DNA of 64,000 bases from Mucilaginibacter limnophilus (GCF_004005815.1 NZ_SACK01000002.1:958389-1022388), one strand, 5' to 3'; positions 1-8,925 are shown, counted from the stretch's first letter. Numbers and translations are program-made. The notes: generated by a model not told the origin, from the sequence alone.

Positions 1-84
1 TATTTACATCAAACCTTGGCCGCTGGCATATCAGCAAGATAAATGCAGGTGTTAAAGGGTTAAAGTTAGTCTGCCACAAATAAA

Positions 85-1269
85 TTATTTGAATTTCAAC
101 TTAATAAACCGTGGCCTGTAAATGTCCGGGCTCGCATTCAGTTGGTTGAAAAAGTCGGTAAAGTTTACATTGTAGCTTATTAAAAGTTCGCCAGGCTGTG
201 AAAGATTTGGATGTGCTTTGGCATTGTAAGTGACCACTTTTTCGGTAAACTTATCTGTGCTGTATAAGTCAATTATTGGTCCGAACGGGCCGTATGGGCT
301 GCTACCTAAACGCATACACACCTTTTTGCCAATGCCATCTATCTGAAAGATCATAGCGTAACGCCCGTCGGGTAACGGCGTAACGCTCATTTCATTTGAG
401 GCACGGTCGGCAATGGTAGCGGCTTTTTTAATATCAGTATTCCAGCCTTTTCCGTCAAAGTAACGCCATTGGGTAAACTTTTCAACGTCTTTAGGTTTAA
501 CCCGCGCTACCATTACATTTTTACCTGCTCCATGTAAACCATACACATAGATGTAGCCATCGGCATTAGGCACTTTAGCCCATTTGGTGTTGTTCAAAAT
601 ACCTGCCCCAAATGAACCATAACCACCGCCGGGTAGTTCAAAATAAAAGGGAGTATCCATTTGGCGCTGGTCGGCAAACGGAAATTTACTGCCTTTTGGT
701 AGCGCAATCAGCACATTGCCAACTTCAGCAAAGCCGAAACCATTGCTTACATTCTTAATACGATACCCAAAAACATATGTGGTGCCGTTCAGTTCTTTAT
801 TTACAAAGCCGTCGCCAAGCCAAAAGTAGTCGCCTTTTTGGGTGTTTGGCGTTTTGGGTTCAAAAACAGATTTTGCAACACCGTCGGCTGTTTTGTTCCA
901 ATAGAATTTAATATCATCAAAAACAGGCTTGTTGCCTGTTAAATAACCAATAGTATTGTGCGGCATCTTGGTACCGGGTAGCGGTTTATCATCAACAACT
1001 TCACCAATCAGTGTATCGCTGAACACAAAGAACGTTGTTTGATTTCTACCCGCTCCTATGCTATCAACGCCATCTAACGGAATTGAAAAAATACCATCGG
1101 CGCCAAACCAGCCTTTGGTGCGGTTAAATAAGGCGGTCCAGTCAGCATCTTCTTCCACAGTAAAGTTAGCACTTTGTAACTTAGGATCCGTTGATGCTTT
1201 AAAATCTTGCGCTTGTAGCGTAAAGGCAAACAACCCTAAAACAGCAGTTAGCGTGAATGATGTTTTCAT
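85..1269 (-). CDS. Exported five-bladed-propeller family protein (DUF4185/DUF5005-like)
   Basis: 394 aa with a clear signal peptide (first ~20 residues, ending near LQAQ), so the product is exported. The body carries features I associate with the DUF5005/DUF4185 propeller families of Bacteroidota: GADGIFSIPLDG near residue 57, FVFSDTLIGE near 82, and a W/Y-rich GDYFWLGDGF near 146. Some DUF4185 relatives are glycoside hydrolases, so a glycan-cleaving role is possible but inferred. It lies 85 bp downstream of the GH20 gene on the same strand and may be the last gene of that operon. Family assignment is from memory of motifs; no catalytic residues are assigned. Confidence 0.75.
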   Translation of the reverse strand: MKTSFTLTAVLGLFAFTLQAQDFKASTDPKLQSANFTVEEDADWTALFNRTKGWFGADGIFSIPLDGVDSIGAGRNQTTFFVFSDTLIGEVVDDKPLPGTKMPHNTIGYLTGNKPVFDDIKFYWNKTADGVAKSVFEPKTPNTQKGDYFWLGDGFVNKELNGTTYVFGYRIKNVSNGFGFAEVGNVLIALPKGSKFPFADQRQMDTPFYFELPGGGYGSFGAGILNNTKWAKVPNADGYIYVYGLHGAGKNVMVARVKPKDVEKFTQWRYFDGKGWNTDIKKAATIADRASNEMSVTPLPDGRYAMIFQIDGIGKKVCMRLGSSPYGPFGPIIDLYSTDKFTEKVVTYNAKAHPNLSQPGELLISYNVNFTDFFNQLNASPDIYRPRFIKLKFK

Positions 1270-1354
1270 GATAGTAGTTTAATTGGTTTCTCAGTCAAAT
1301 ATACTTCAAAATAGAAATGTACATACATTGTAACAGCGTTTTTTTAGATACAAA

Positions 1355-3232
1355 TCAATGCAGTCTTATATCCAAGTCGTGAAGTTTGATATTGATCTGC
1401 CGACCAATTGGTTTTTCGTCACGGTAATTGATCACACGAAGTTGAGTGGCACCTCGTGGAATGCTTAATGGAAAACCATTGTAGCACGGGTAAAAGTTAT
1501 CGGGATCGGTAGTGTCAAATGAGTAATAAGTACTCAGCCCTTTTATCTGATTGCTGATCTTTATTTTGAATGTTGTATCGCTGCCGTTAACTTCAGGTTC
1601 AACGCTTACTAAAGGCTCGTATATACTGCGCGATACCTTAACATTAGCGGCATCGAACCGCTTAAAATGAGCTTCAACCCGTGTTACAAATTCGTCGTAA
1701 TCACGTTTACCTCTCGGCGACCAGAACACTTCAGCCAGCGCCATGCCGCGCGGCCAGGTCATGTACATGGCATGCCTGCCGTTGGGCACAGCCTCGCTCC
1801 ATAAATTACCTTGTCCGCCTAAAATCAGGTTGGTATCAACGCTGTCGGGCACCGGTTCAAAACTATAACAGTCGCTTAACCAAAGTTTGTAAAATGAATG
1901 CGGCTCAATAAAGTGGTTGCCCTGGTACATATCCAGATAGACGTAGTCTGACGGTGACATCACAACCTTATGTCCCTGCTTCGCTGCTGCGATACCGCCT
2001 TTCATTCCTCGCCAACTCATTACAGTAGCCTCGGGTGCAAGGCCGCCTTCCAGTATTTCGTCCCAGCCTATCAGCTTTTTGCCTTTACTTTGCAGTATTT
2101 TTTCTACCCGCTTCACAAAGTAGCTTTGTAGTTCATGGCTATCTTTTAACCCTTCGCGCTTAGCTAACCCTTGACATTTCGGGCACTTTTCCCAGAAACC
2201 TTTATAGGCCTCGTCGCCACCCATGTGTATGTACTGACCGGGAAACAGCTGCGCTATCTGGGTAAATATTTTATCGAGTATCAGGTAAGTACTGTCGTTA
2301 CCAACGCATAGCACATTATCTTTTTTGGCATAAAATGGTGTACCTACATCAACCGGGTATTGCAGCCCGGTGCATGATAAGTTAGGCATTGAGGCAATAA
2401 GTGCCATGCTGTGCGCCGGAACATCAACTTCAGGCACTATGGTTACAAACCTTTCCTGCGCATATTTTACTACCTCGCGGATGTCGTCCTGTGTATAGTA
2501 ACCGCCATAAGTGGCTTTTTCGCCCGGTTCAGTATCTTCGTGTGATACAAAAAGAAAAGGCCCTTCCCTCGGCGCGCGCCATGCGCCAATATCGGTAAGC
2601 TGCGGCAACCCTTTAATTTCAACTCGCCAGCCGTTGTCATCGGTTAAATGCCAATGGAAGGAGTTCATTTTATACTTTGCTAACTGATTGATATAATCTT
2701 TTATCACTTCTTTTGGGAAGAAATGCCGGCTAACATCAAGCATAAGTCCGCGCCAGCCAAAACGCGGATAATCGATAATCGTTACCGCAGGTACCTTCCA
2801 TTTTGCTTTAACAAACTTGTGCCCTTCAATTGACGGCGGCAGCAGCTGCATCAGTGTTTGTATGCCGTAAAACAAGCCTTGCGGTTTATTAGCAGTAATG
2901 ATAATGTTTCTTTTGGTTGATGTAAAGGTGTAGCCTTCGTCCCCCAAATCAGGCTTGGGGGTATAGTTCAATTTCAGAACGATGCCGGTTGTAGCCGTAG
3001 CTTTTTGATTGATTACAGGTAATTTGTAACCGGTTGGCGCTGCAAGCAATGATGAAAGAAACAGGCCAACCTTTTTACTATCAGCGCCGTATACAATAAC
3101 TTTAGTTTGCTTATTGATGCTGAAGTAACCGGGCGAAGTATGCATTGATACCGGCTGCGGAATTATTTTAGGCTGGGCGATGCAGTTTATGTATGCAATA
3201 AGTACGATGATAAGTAACAGATGCTTTGGCAT
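1355..3232 (-). CDS. Beta-N-acetylhexosaminidase, glycoside hydrolase family 20
   Basis: 625 aa. Signal peptide at residues 1-19 (MPKHLLLIIVLIAYINCIAQ), so periplasmic or outer-membrane associated. Residues ~20-150 match the GH20 N-terminal accessory domain, and ~155-500 the catalytic barrel. HMGGDEAYKGFW near residues 336-347 contains the GH20 acid/base Asp-Glu pair; RHFFPKEVIKDYINQLAKYK and NSFHWHLTDD are also diagnostic. The C-terminal ~110 residues resemble the chitobiase/FN3-like tail common in Bacteroidota GH20 enzymes. GH20 enzymes release terminal GlcNAc or GalNAc from glycans. The gene follows the PfkB kinase gene after a 206-bp gap that contains three copies of a short repeat, so it may be partly uncoupled from the sugar operon. 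Confidence 0.93.
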   Translation of the reverse strand: MPKHLLLIIVLIAYINCIAQPKIIPQPVSMHTSPGYFSINKQTKVIVYGADSKKVGLFLSSLLAAPTGYKLPVINQKATATTGIVLKLNYTPKPDLGDEGYTFTSTKRNIIITANKPQGLFYGIQTLMQLLPPSIEGHKFVKAKWKVPAVTIIDYPRFGWRGLMLDVSRHFFPKEVIKDYINQLAKYKMNSFHWHLTDDNGWRVEIKGLPQLTDIGAWRAPREGPFLFVSHEDTEPGEKATYGGYYTQDDIREVVKYAQERFVTIVPEVDVPAHSMALIASMPNLSCTGLQYPVDVGTPFYAKKDNVLCVGNDSTYLILDKIFTQIAQLFPGQYIHMGGDEAYKGFWEKCPKCQGLAKREGLKDSHELQSYFVKRVEKILQSKGKKLIGWDEILEGGLAPEATVMSWRGMKGGIAAAKQGHKVVMSPSDYVYLDMYQGNHFIEPHSFYKLWLSDCYSFEPVPDSVDTNLILGGQGNLWSEAVPNGRHAMYMTWPRGMALAEVFWSPRGKRDYDEFVTRVEAHFKRFDAANVKVSRSIYEPLVSVEPEVNGSDTTFKIKISNQIKGLSTYYSFDTTDPDNFYPCYNGFPLSIPRGATQLRVINYRDEKPIGRQINIKLHDLDIRLH

Positions 3233-3262
3233 AAGATAAGTATGAGGAGAATAAGTTAAAAG

Positions 3263-3410
3263 TTTGTTCTGCTTGCCCGGTCAACCAATAACCCGGACAA
3301 GCGAACAAACGTGTGCACTCACTAAGGTCAACCAATAACCCGAAGCGAGTAAATTGGGATAGGGGTTTTGCTGTTTATTTATACTGCAAGTCAACCAATA
3401 ACCATGCAAG
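3263..3410. repeat. Three copies of GTCAACCAATAACC in hairpin-like settings
   Basis: The 14-mer GTCAACCAATAACC occurs at 3280, 3327 and 3390, between the kinase stop and the GH20 start. The first copy sits at the tip of a strong inverted repeat (3263-3310): GTTTGTTC/GAACAAAC, GCTTG/CAAGC and CCGG/CCGG pair around it. The other two have shorter, unrelated flanking arms (ACTC/GAGT; TGCA/TGCA). The core is constant while the arms differ. It could be a dispersed intergenic repeat, an mRNA structure between pfkB and GH20, or a protein-binding site. Confidence 0.6.
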
Positions 3411-3438
3411 CATTAAAGCAGCAACCCTACCCAATATT

Positions 3439-4470
3439 TTATATAGCTACTGCCGTTGCGGCAGTTCTGTGGCCATACACATGGGCCAACTTTAAACATT
3501 CATTATAAGGCTTTACACTCTCTGAACAGGTTGCTTTTGCCATGCTTGAAGCAGCTACGCATACGCCTAAATTCAGGCATTGCTGCATGTTCCATTCTTC
3601 ATGTATGCCCATCAGCACACCCGCGGCAAAAGCATCGCCTGCGCCTACGCAACCGGCTATTCTTTCAGATGGTACTTTCAAGCTGGACTGATACACTTTC
3701 TCGCCCTGCGCGTTTACAGCCAAAGTAGCGTCGGGAAAATGTATGATCACCCAGCGGTTAACACCCATTTCCAGTATCTTTTCGGCAGCCAGATAGCATT
3801 TTTCTATTGATATTTCATTGTTGCCTGTTATAGTATTTACGCCCGAAAGCATCCAGGCTTCAAACTCATTCAGAAACAAATAATCGGTATAAGGCAACGC
3901 CAGCGGGATAATGCTGGCAAAGCGATCACTGTCTTCGCTTACAAGATCTACAGTAGTTATAAAACCCTGTTCTTGCGCGGCTTTGAGCACTTGTGCCGCG
4001 CCGGTAGTGCCGTTATTTACCGCATCAAGCTTATCAAGCAACAACAAGTATCCAAGATGAAATATTTTCGCCTGAGATGCGGTAAAATCAAAATGTGGTA
4101 CATCAAGCAGGCTGTTTGCACCGCGGTAATGGAAAAACGTACGTTTGCCTGTGGATTTTACCGACATTACATCGGTATAAGATGTGCCGGCTTCTTTTAT
4201 CTGGGTTAATTGCCGGGTATCTATATTAAGTTTGCCGCATTCTTTAATGATGCTGTTACCACGACTGTCGGTACCGACCAAACCAATAGCTTCAACAGGA
4301 AAAGGCACCTGCATTTTGCGCAGGTTTTTTGATATGTTGTACGCCGAACCACCGTTACTGCTTTCCTGTGAAAGAATAGTTGACAAAGCCTCCTGTGATG
4401 GATACTTGTCAATTATCTTCACCTGGTCAACAATCCAGTTGCCGCCAACCAATATGCCTTCCCGTTTCAT
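3439..4470 (-). CDS. PfkB-family sugar kinase
   Basis: 343 aa, ribokinase-like. The C-terminal PfkB signature CVGAGDAFAAG near residues 275-285 contains the catalytic Asp and anion-hole glycines, and the N-terminal GGSAYNISKNL is the usual sugar-binding segment. It phosphorylates a sugar or ketose using ATP; the substrate cannot be read from sequence. It lies 10 bp downstream of the lyxose-isomerase-like gene, so its substrate is probably the ketose made by that enzyme. A kinase product cleaved by the class I aldolase encoded upstream would complete the pathway. Confidence 0.88.
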   Translation of the reverse strand: MKREGILVGGNWIVDQVKIIDKYPSQEALSTILSQESSNGGSAYNISKNLRKMQVPFPVEAIGLVGTDSRGNSIIKECGKLNIDTRQLTQIKEAGTSYTDVMSVKSTGKRTFFHYRGANSLLDVPHFDFTASQAKIFHLGYLLLLDKLDAVNNGTTGAAQVLKAAQEQGFITTVDLVSEDSDRFASIIPLALPYTDYLFLNEFEAWMLSGVNTITGNNEISIEKCYLAAEKILEMGVNRWVIIHFPDATLAVNAQGEKVYQSSLKVPSERIAGCVGAGDAFAAGVLMGIHEEWNMQQCLNLGVCVAASSMAKATCSESVKPYNECLKLAHVYGHRTAATAVAI

Positions 4471-4480
4471 TTATAATTGG

Positions 4481-5038
4481 TTATAAGTATAGTTTCTCTT
4501 CGTCTTCTAAAACGTCTGAAAACCGGCCTACTTCCCGGTTAAAAAAGTAATTGTCGTTCAGGTCGTCATTAGCGGTGGATACTTCGCCTATCACACATCC
4601 ATCGCTTTCAGGGTAGAACTCATGCCACACACCTTGTACAATGGTCACCCGCTCACCCGAGTTAAGCGTGACCTTATCGCCGCTGTTTATGGTTTTGTAT
4701 TGGCCGTTTATTTTAACTTCAAGTGTACCATCATCCGTTAATCGTTCAGCATCAGTGGCCCAAAACTGTATTACCAACTGGCCGTTACGACAAATAATAT
4801 CTTCCTTTTTTTGCTTGTGATAATGCGCCGGAGTGGTTTGCCCTTTCGCGGCGTACATCAGCTTCTCGCAATATTCTTCCTCTTCAGCTAAGTTAATTAA
4901 AACAAGGCCAATTTTATCAAAATTTCCCAATCCAAAATCGGTTATATCCCATTTCGGGTCAGGCGGCAATACCCATCCGTTCTTTTCAAAAAAATCTTTT
5001 GAAGCGCTTATAGCTCTATTTATTTCAGATCTTTTCAT
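4481..5038 (-). CDS. D-lyxose ketol-isomerase-like cupin
   Basis: 185 aa, matching the D-lyxose isomerase family (DUF1498, cupin fold). Metal-ligand candidates are His72, His74 and Glu79 in AHYHKQKKED and a later His in GVWHEFYPE near 138. These enzymes interconvert D-lyxose/D-xylulose and often D-mannose/D-fructose. Its start overlaps the stop of the oxidoreductase gene by 4 bp (translational coupling) and the kinase follows after 10 bp, so it belongs to the sugar operon. The family is clear; the true substrate is not. Confidence 0.85.
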   Translation of the reverse strand: MKRSEINRAISASKDFFEKNGWVLPPDPKWDITDFGLGNFDKIGLVLINLAEEEEYCEKLMYAAKGQTTPAHYHKQKKEDIICRNGQLVIQFWATDAERLTDDGTLEVKINGQYKTINSGDKVTLNSGERVTIVQGVWHEFYPESDGCVIGEVSTANDDLNDNYFFNREVGRFSDVLEDEEKLYL

Positions 5039-6183
5039 GCAGGTTGCGTTTCGTAACTGGCAATGTTTACCACACTTTTTGTTTTGGCCGATTGCAGCGC
5101 AGCAGCAAATACTTTATGGCTTTCCACTGCTTCATCAGGTGTAGCGCACCCGAAGCGACCGTTCAAAACACCTTCGCGTTCGGCAATGTAAGCGGCAAGC
5201 ATCTGCATAAAGCAATCAGGAAAACCGGTTTCAAATATACCACCAGTAATGGTTGGAAAAGGCACGCCTGCAAAACCAAGATCGGTACGCTGCCAAAACT
5301 GTTCTTTTCCCATCTTAAACAACCATAATGCTTTAGTATCCTTGGTGCTATACTTTACGCCGCCTTGAGTGCCATACACCTCAATATACCATGTATTGGT
5401 TTCTCCGGGAGCCAGGCGCTTGGTTTCAAGCGTCATGGGTACGGCTTCGTCCTCTATTGTAACCTGTGTGCTTAACGTCGCATTGTTCCAGGTATCACAC
5501 GGCACTATGCCGCCTTTGCCATCAGGGCGCTCGGTTACAATTTTTTGAAGTTGCGCGAAAACAAGTTCAGGTTTCCAGCCAAGTCGTAAAGGCACATGCA
5601 GCACATGCATGCCAAGGTCGCCCATTACACCAATTTCACCGCAGTATTTGGTTTGACGTTTCCAGTTTACGGGTTTGTTAAAGTCCATATCACTGGCGTG
5701 CAAAAAACCGGCTTTAATTTCAATTATCTTACCAAGATTGCCTGAATTTACCTCACTGATCACACGCTGCACTCCCGGTAAAAACGGAAATTCAGAACTA
5801 CAGCGCACAAACCTGCCTGATTTTTCAGCCGCTTCTTTTATGGCAACAGCCGCTTCAAGGTCGATACCAAAGGGCTTCTCAGCCAGCAGATCTTTTCCAG
5901 CGCTCAATACATCAAGATACAGTTCAAGATGCAGGTTGTGCGGTACTGCTACATACACTACATCAATAGCCGGATTGGCCAGCAGTTCTTTATAATCAGT
6001 AGTAAGTTGTTCAACGGTAGGCACATTTTTATACCAGGACAGTACGTTTTCGTTAAGGTCGCATACGGCTTTAAGTTCGGCCTTTACAGGGAAATCGTTC
6101 AGTGCGAACCAGCGACCGAAAGCGCTGGCTGCCTCGCGACCCATAAGCCCGCCGCCAATAATGCCTATATTTACTGTTTTCAT
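5035..6183 (-). CDS. Gfo/Idh/MocA-family oxidoreductase
   Basis: 382 aa. The N-terminal Rossmann motif GIIGGGLMGREAA (residues ~7-19) binds NAD(P); the AEKPFG motif near residue 100 carries the conserved lysine; the C-terminal half is the GFO_IDH_MocA alpha/beta domain. Members oxidise or reduce sugar hydroxyl/keto groups and inositols. It overlaps the neighbouring genes by 4 bp on each side (6180-6183 and 5035-5038), so it is tightly coupled with the aldolase and isomerase. In this setting it probably performs an entry or exit redox step of the same pathway. Confidence 0.88.
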   Translation of the reverse strand: MKTVNIGIIGGGLMGREAASAFGRWFALNDFPVKAELKAVCDLNENVLSWYKNVPTVEQLTTDYKELLANPAIDVVYVAVPHNLHLELYLDVLSAGKDLLAEKPFGIDLEAAVAIKEAAEKSGRFVRCSSEFPFLPGVQRVISEVNSGNLGKIIEIKAGFLHASDMDFNKPVNWKRQTKYCGEIGVMGDLGMHVLHVPLRLGWKPELVFAQLQKIVTERPDGKGGIVPCDTWNNATLSTQVTIEDEAVPMTLETKRLAPGETNTWYIEVYGTQGGVKYSTKDTKALWLFKMGKEQFWQRTDLGFAGVPFPTITGGIFETGFPDCFMQMLAAYIAEREGVLNGRFGCATPDEAVESHKVFAAALQSAKTKSVVNIASYETQPA

Positions 6184-7025
6184 ACAGCGGCTGTCCTTTC
6201 CGATCTTGCTAATGCCTCATCTGGCGTAATGCCTTCATGTACCAGCGCCATAAGAGTTTGTGTCATACCGGCAGGATCAGGGTGTTGTATTACGTTTCTG
6301 CCATAAACTATGCCACGTACGCCCTGCTGCATCAACTGGTAAGTTCGGTTGATGATCTCCTCATCCGTTGCACGGCCGCCGCCGCGAACCAGCACAGGAA
6401 TGTTTCCTGATGTTTCAACCACTTTATAATATTCACTGATGTCGTCAGTAGGATCGGCTTTGATGATATCAGCGCCCAGCTCAACTGCCTGACGTACCAG
6501 CGGGACGATCTTATTCACGTCACCGTCAACCATGTAACCGCCTGCCTGGCTGTTCGGCCTGAACACCAGTGGTTCTATCATCAGCGGCATGCTGTAACGC
6601 TCGCATACCGGTTTTATCTTTAATATATTTTGGATACACTGGTCGGTTACTTCAGGTTCATTTGGTATTCTGAACAGATTCACTACCACACAGGTGGCAT
6701 CCAAGCGAATGGCCTGCTCAACAGGTTCTTCTATCATTCGGCTGAACAGCGTACGGGGCAGCTCGGTGCCGTAAACGTTGGCGACATCGGTACGTAACAC
6801 CAGCGAAGGTTTTTCCCTGCCGGGGATTGATTGCAGGTACTGCGCCTGACCAACGGTAAGTTGTATGGCATCAGGCGCGGCATCAACTAAAACCTTAACC
6901 GCTTTTTCTATATTTTCTATTCCTTTCAGAAAAGTTGCCTCATTAAAAAAACCATGATCAATAGCAACATCAAAGCAATTACCCGATTTGCTGTTAAATA
7001 ATCTGTTCAGTTTATATGCTTTCAT
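6180..7025 (-). CDS. DhnA/LsrF/LacD-type class I aldolase
   Basis: 281 aa starting at MKAYKLNRLF. An upstream in-frame start at 7127 would add 34 hydrophobic residues spanning the promoter and operator, so I reject it. The fold family is the class I (Schiff-base) aldolase group COG1830: FDVAIDHGFF near the N-terminus, GADIIKADPTD with the likely Schiff-base lysine, VLVRGGGR, and a phosphate-binding GIVYGRNVIQHP. It should cleave a phosphorylated ketose made by the PfkB kinase into two short fragments. First gene of the operon; its start lies just downstream of a TATATTTG box and a perfect palindrome. Confidence 0.85.
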   Translation of the reverse strand: MKAYKLNRLFNSKSGNCFDVAIDHGFFNEATFLKGIENIEKAVKVLVDAAPDAIQLTVGQAQYLQSIPGREKPSLVLRTDVANVYGTELPRTLFSRMIEEPVEQAIRLDATCVVVNLFRIPNEPEVTDQCIQNILKIKPVCERYSMPLMIEPLVFRPNSQAGGYMVDGDVNKIVPLVRQAVELGADIIKADPTDDISEYYKVVETSGNIPVLVRGGGRATDEEIINRTYQLMQQGVRGIVYGRNVIQHPDPAGMTQTLMALVHEGITPDEALARSERTAAV

Positions 7026-7030
7026 AAAAA

Positions 7031-7066
7031 CAAATATATAAAAATTTATAACTTGTATATACAAGT
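7031..7066 (-). promoter_or_regulatory. Promoter and 16-bp palindromic GntR-type operator
   Basis: On the minus strand TATATTTG (7038-7031) matches the Bacteroidota -7 consensus TAnnTTTG and ends 5 bp before the aldolase ATG. ACTTGTATATACAAGT (7051-7066) is a perfect palindrome covering the expected -33 region. Its position beside a divergent GntR/UTRA gene makes it the likely operator; binding there would block the operon promoter. Confidence 0.65.
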
Positions 7067-7219
7067 AGAAATATTTTGAAAAAATGTTCAAAAAATGTGT
7101 AGTTATAATAACATATACAGATATCATTCTTAATGAGAATAATTCAGCACAAATGTTCGCTCGATTTGTATTTATGCTTTATATGAGTAATATTTACTGT
7201 TTTAAACCTCACATTACTT

Positions 7220-7936
7220 ATGCGAAACGGTACGGAGCAGCCTTTATATAAAAAATTGATTGCTGATTTGAAGCAGCTTATTGATAAAGGGACTTATAAA
7301 AAGGGAGACCTGCTTCCATCGGAAAACGATCTTTGTAAAACATATAACACTACACGCCCTACAGTAAGGCAGGCCCTATCCGACCTGTTGAATGCAGGTT
7401 ATATAACCCGTCAGCAGGGTAAGGGAAGCATTGTGGCTGAACCTAAGAAAGGCTTGGGCATACTTTCAGTAAGCGGATTTACAGCAGGTGTAGGAGGGAA
7501 GAATTTAAAAACAGAACTGCTTGATAAACCTCAAAAGCGAGATTGGGATGCTGATTTCTTTTATGATTTGAGTGATGAGGAGTTGAAAGCCGGAAGCATT
7601 TACTTCAGCAGACTAAGGTATATTAATGATTTGCCGGTACTGTTTGAGGAAACGTTTATAGCTAACGTCGGCCTGCCGCGTTTTACTGCCCGTAATTTGG
7701 AGAACCGGTCGTTATTTAAAACGCTTTTAGAAAATTACCAGGTAGAAGTTAAAGAAGGCGAGCAAAAAATATGGGCCATAGGCGCCGATGAAAAAATTGG
7801 TAAATTGTTAAACCTGCAGCAGGGTACCCCAATTGTTCATATGAAACGTAAGCTGATCACCAACAAGCGTAACCTTAATATTTATTCGTGGTTGTACAGC
7901 AATACTGAAGAATATTACCTGCACGAGAACTTTTAA
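7220..7936 (+). CDS. GntR-family transcriptional regulator with UTRA domain
   Basis: 238 aa. Residues ~8-75 form the GntR winged helix (PLYKKLIADLKQLIDKG, SENDLCKTYNTTRPTVRQAL, GYITRQQGKGS); ~90-235 are a UTRA ligand-binding domain of the HutC type, which usually senses a sugar phosphate or small metabolite. It is transcribed away from the aldolase operon, with the 16-bp palindrome in the shared 194-bp region, and is therefore the likely repressor of that operon and perhaps of itself. The effector is probably a pathway intermediate (inference). Confidence 0.9.
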   Translation: MRNGTEQPLYKKLIADLKQLIDKGTYKKGDLLPSENDLCKTYNTTRPTVRQALSDLLNAGYITRQQGKGSIVAEPKKGLGILSVSGFTAGVGGKNLKTELLDKPQKRDWDADFFYDLSDEELKAGSIYFSRLRYINDLPVLFEETFIANVGLPRFTARNLENRSLFKTLLENYQVEVKEGEQKIWAIGADEKIGKLLNLQQGTPIVHMKRKLITNKRNLNIYSWLYSNTEEYYLHENF

Positions 7937-7938
7937 AG

Positions 7939-8406
7939 TTATTTCACTAATCGGGCATCGATATTAAGGGGGGCGATGTGCTTTACTTTTACCAGTTCGG
8001 TATACTTGGGGAATAGCGGATTAAGCAGATAATTATATTCCGCGGTATTTACTGCTGAACGGACCTTCACAGCAAGGTGCTTTTTTTCATGCATCCATTG
8101 ATCACCCATAAATTTGTTTGCCAGATTATCCAGCTGCAGCCACTTTTCAGGGTAATCCTCATCTGGTAAAACATATAACTGTTTTGATTTGATATCAACT
8201 TCAATGGTAGAGATAAACAAACGCGGCGGCATTAACAACTCATCAAAGTGTACCAGATTTTCCAGATAAGCCAGTGAGCTGTTCTCACTTGTATAAAGCA
8301 TATAAGTGCCGGGGTTATTCCACCGACCGCCAAAGCTAAAGGCCCCAAAGCCTGACAGATCATTGGCCCGTGCTTCGGCCTTGGCTATGCGGTAAACCGT
8401 TATCAC
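7939..8406 (-). CDS. RES-domain toxin (NAD-depleting type II toxin)
   Basis: 155 aa, the full length of the RES family. GGRWNNPGTYMLYTSE carries the conserved Arg, SLAYLENLVH the Glu, and VRSAVNTAEYNYLLNP the Ser and the typical NYLLNP ending, so the R-E-S set appears intact. Characterised RES toxins degrade NAD+. The start overlaps the Xre antitoxin stop by 4 bp, the standard antitoxin-first arrangement. It ends 2 bp past the GntR gene, which converges from the other strand. Confidence 0.9.
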   Translation of the reverse strand: MITVYRIAKAEARANDLSGFGAFSFGGRWNNPGTYMLYTSENSSLAYLENLVHFDELLMPPRLFISTIEVDIKSKQLYVLPDEDYPEKWLQLDNLANKFMGDQWMHEKKHLAVKVRSAVNTAEYNYLLNPLFPKYTELVKVKHIAPLNIDARLVK

Positions 8407-8864
8407 GAAAGTACGCCGTGTTCAATACGGCCCAATACGTTATCAACCATGTTTAAACCGGTGTAATTGTTAAACAGTTGTATAGGCTTAATGTTGTTCA
8501 ATGCTCTGTTTGCTGTATTAAGCCATAGCTTAACCATGGTTTCATCGCCAAAAACATCAAGCGCATGTTCAACCACACGGGCTATCTCAATAACATGTGA
8601 TGAAGTACGGCTGTCGAGTTTGTCGCTGCTTTTTTTGCGCTCAAGGGTTTTTACTGATAGTTGCAGAATATCCTCGGCAAAAACTTTTCTGGTAATGCCC
8701 AGATAATTCGTGAGTACATCAACAGACGCTTTGGTAATGCCCTCATTGCTTAACGACACAACGTCGAACTCCGAATCCATGGGGCGGTTAACCACCTCTG
8801 CTCCTCCAAGCAAATGAAGAAATTCCGGTTCGTAAGCTGCTGCCTTTCTTTCTGCTACTTTCAT
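8403..8864 (-). CDS. Xre/MbcA/ParS-type antitoxin (DUF2384)
   Basis: 153 aa from MKVAERKAAAY. A TTG start at 8885 is possible but coincides with the -7 box, so the ATG at 8864 is preferred. The N-terminal half is an Xre-like DNA-binding region (KASVDVLTNYLGITRKVFAEDI) and the C-terminal ~60 residues the DUF2384 toxin-binding domain (ALDVFGDETMVKLWLNTANRAL), ending in the domain's typical hydrophobic tail. It should neutralise the RES toxin and repress the pair's promoter. Confidence 0.88.
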   Translation of the reverse strand: MKVAERKAAAYEPEFLHLLGGAEVVNRPMDSEFDVVSLSNEGITKASVDVLTNYLGITRKVFAEDILQLSVKTLERKKSSDKLDSRTSSHVIEIARVVEHALDVFGDETMVKLWLNTANRALNNIKPIQLFNNYTGLNMVDNVLGRIEHGVLS

Positions 8865-8882
8865 ATTGCGCGACAATTTTAC

Positions 8883-8915
8883 CAAATATAAAGATAAAAT
8901 GTCGCTTATATCAAA
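8883..8915 (-). promoter_or_regulatory. Promoter of the RES/Xre operon
   Basis: Minus strand: TTTG (8915-8912), 21 bp, then TATATTTG (8890-8883). This fits the Bacteroidota consensus (-33 TTTG and -7 TAnnTTTG) closely. The predicted transcription start near 8876 leaves about 12 nt before the ATG at 8864. Confidence 0.65.
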
Positions 8916-8925
8916 TTTGTTTCAT

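Noticed and set aside
7026..7127. 34-residue N-terminal extension of the aldolase
   Set aside because: It covers the promoter and palindromic operator and is unlike the family N-terminus.
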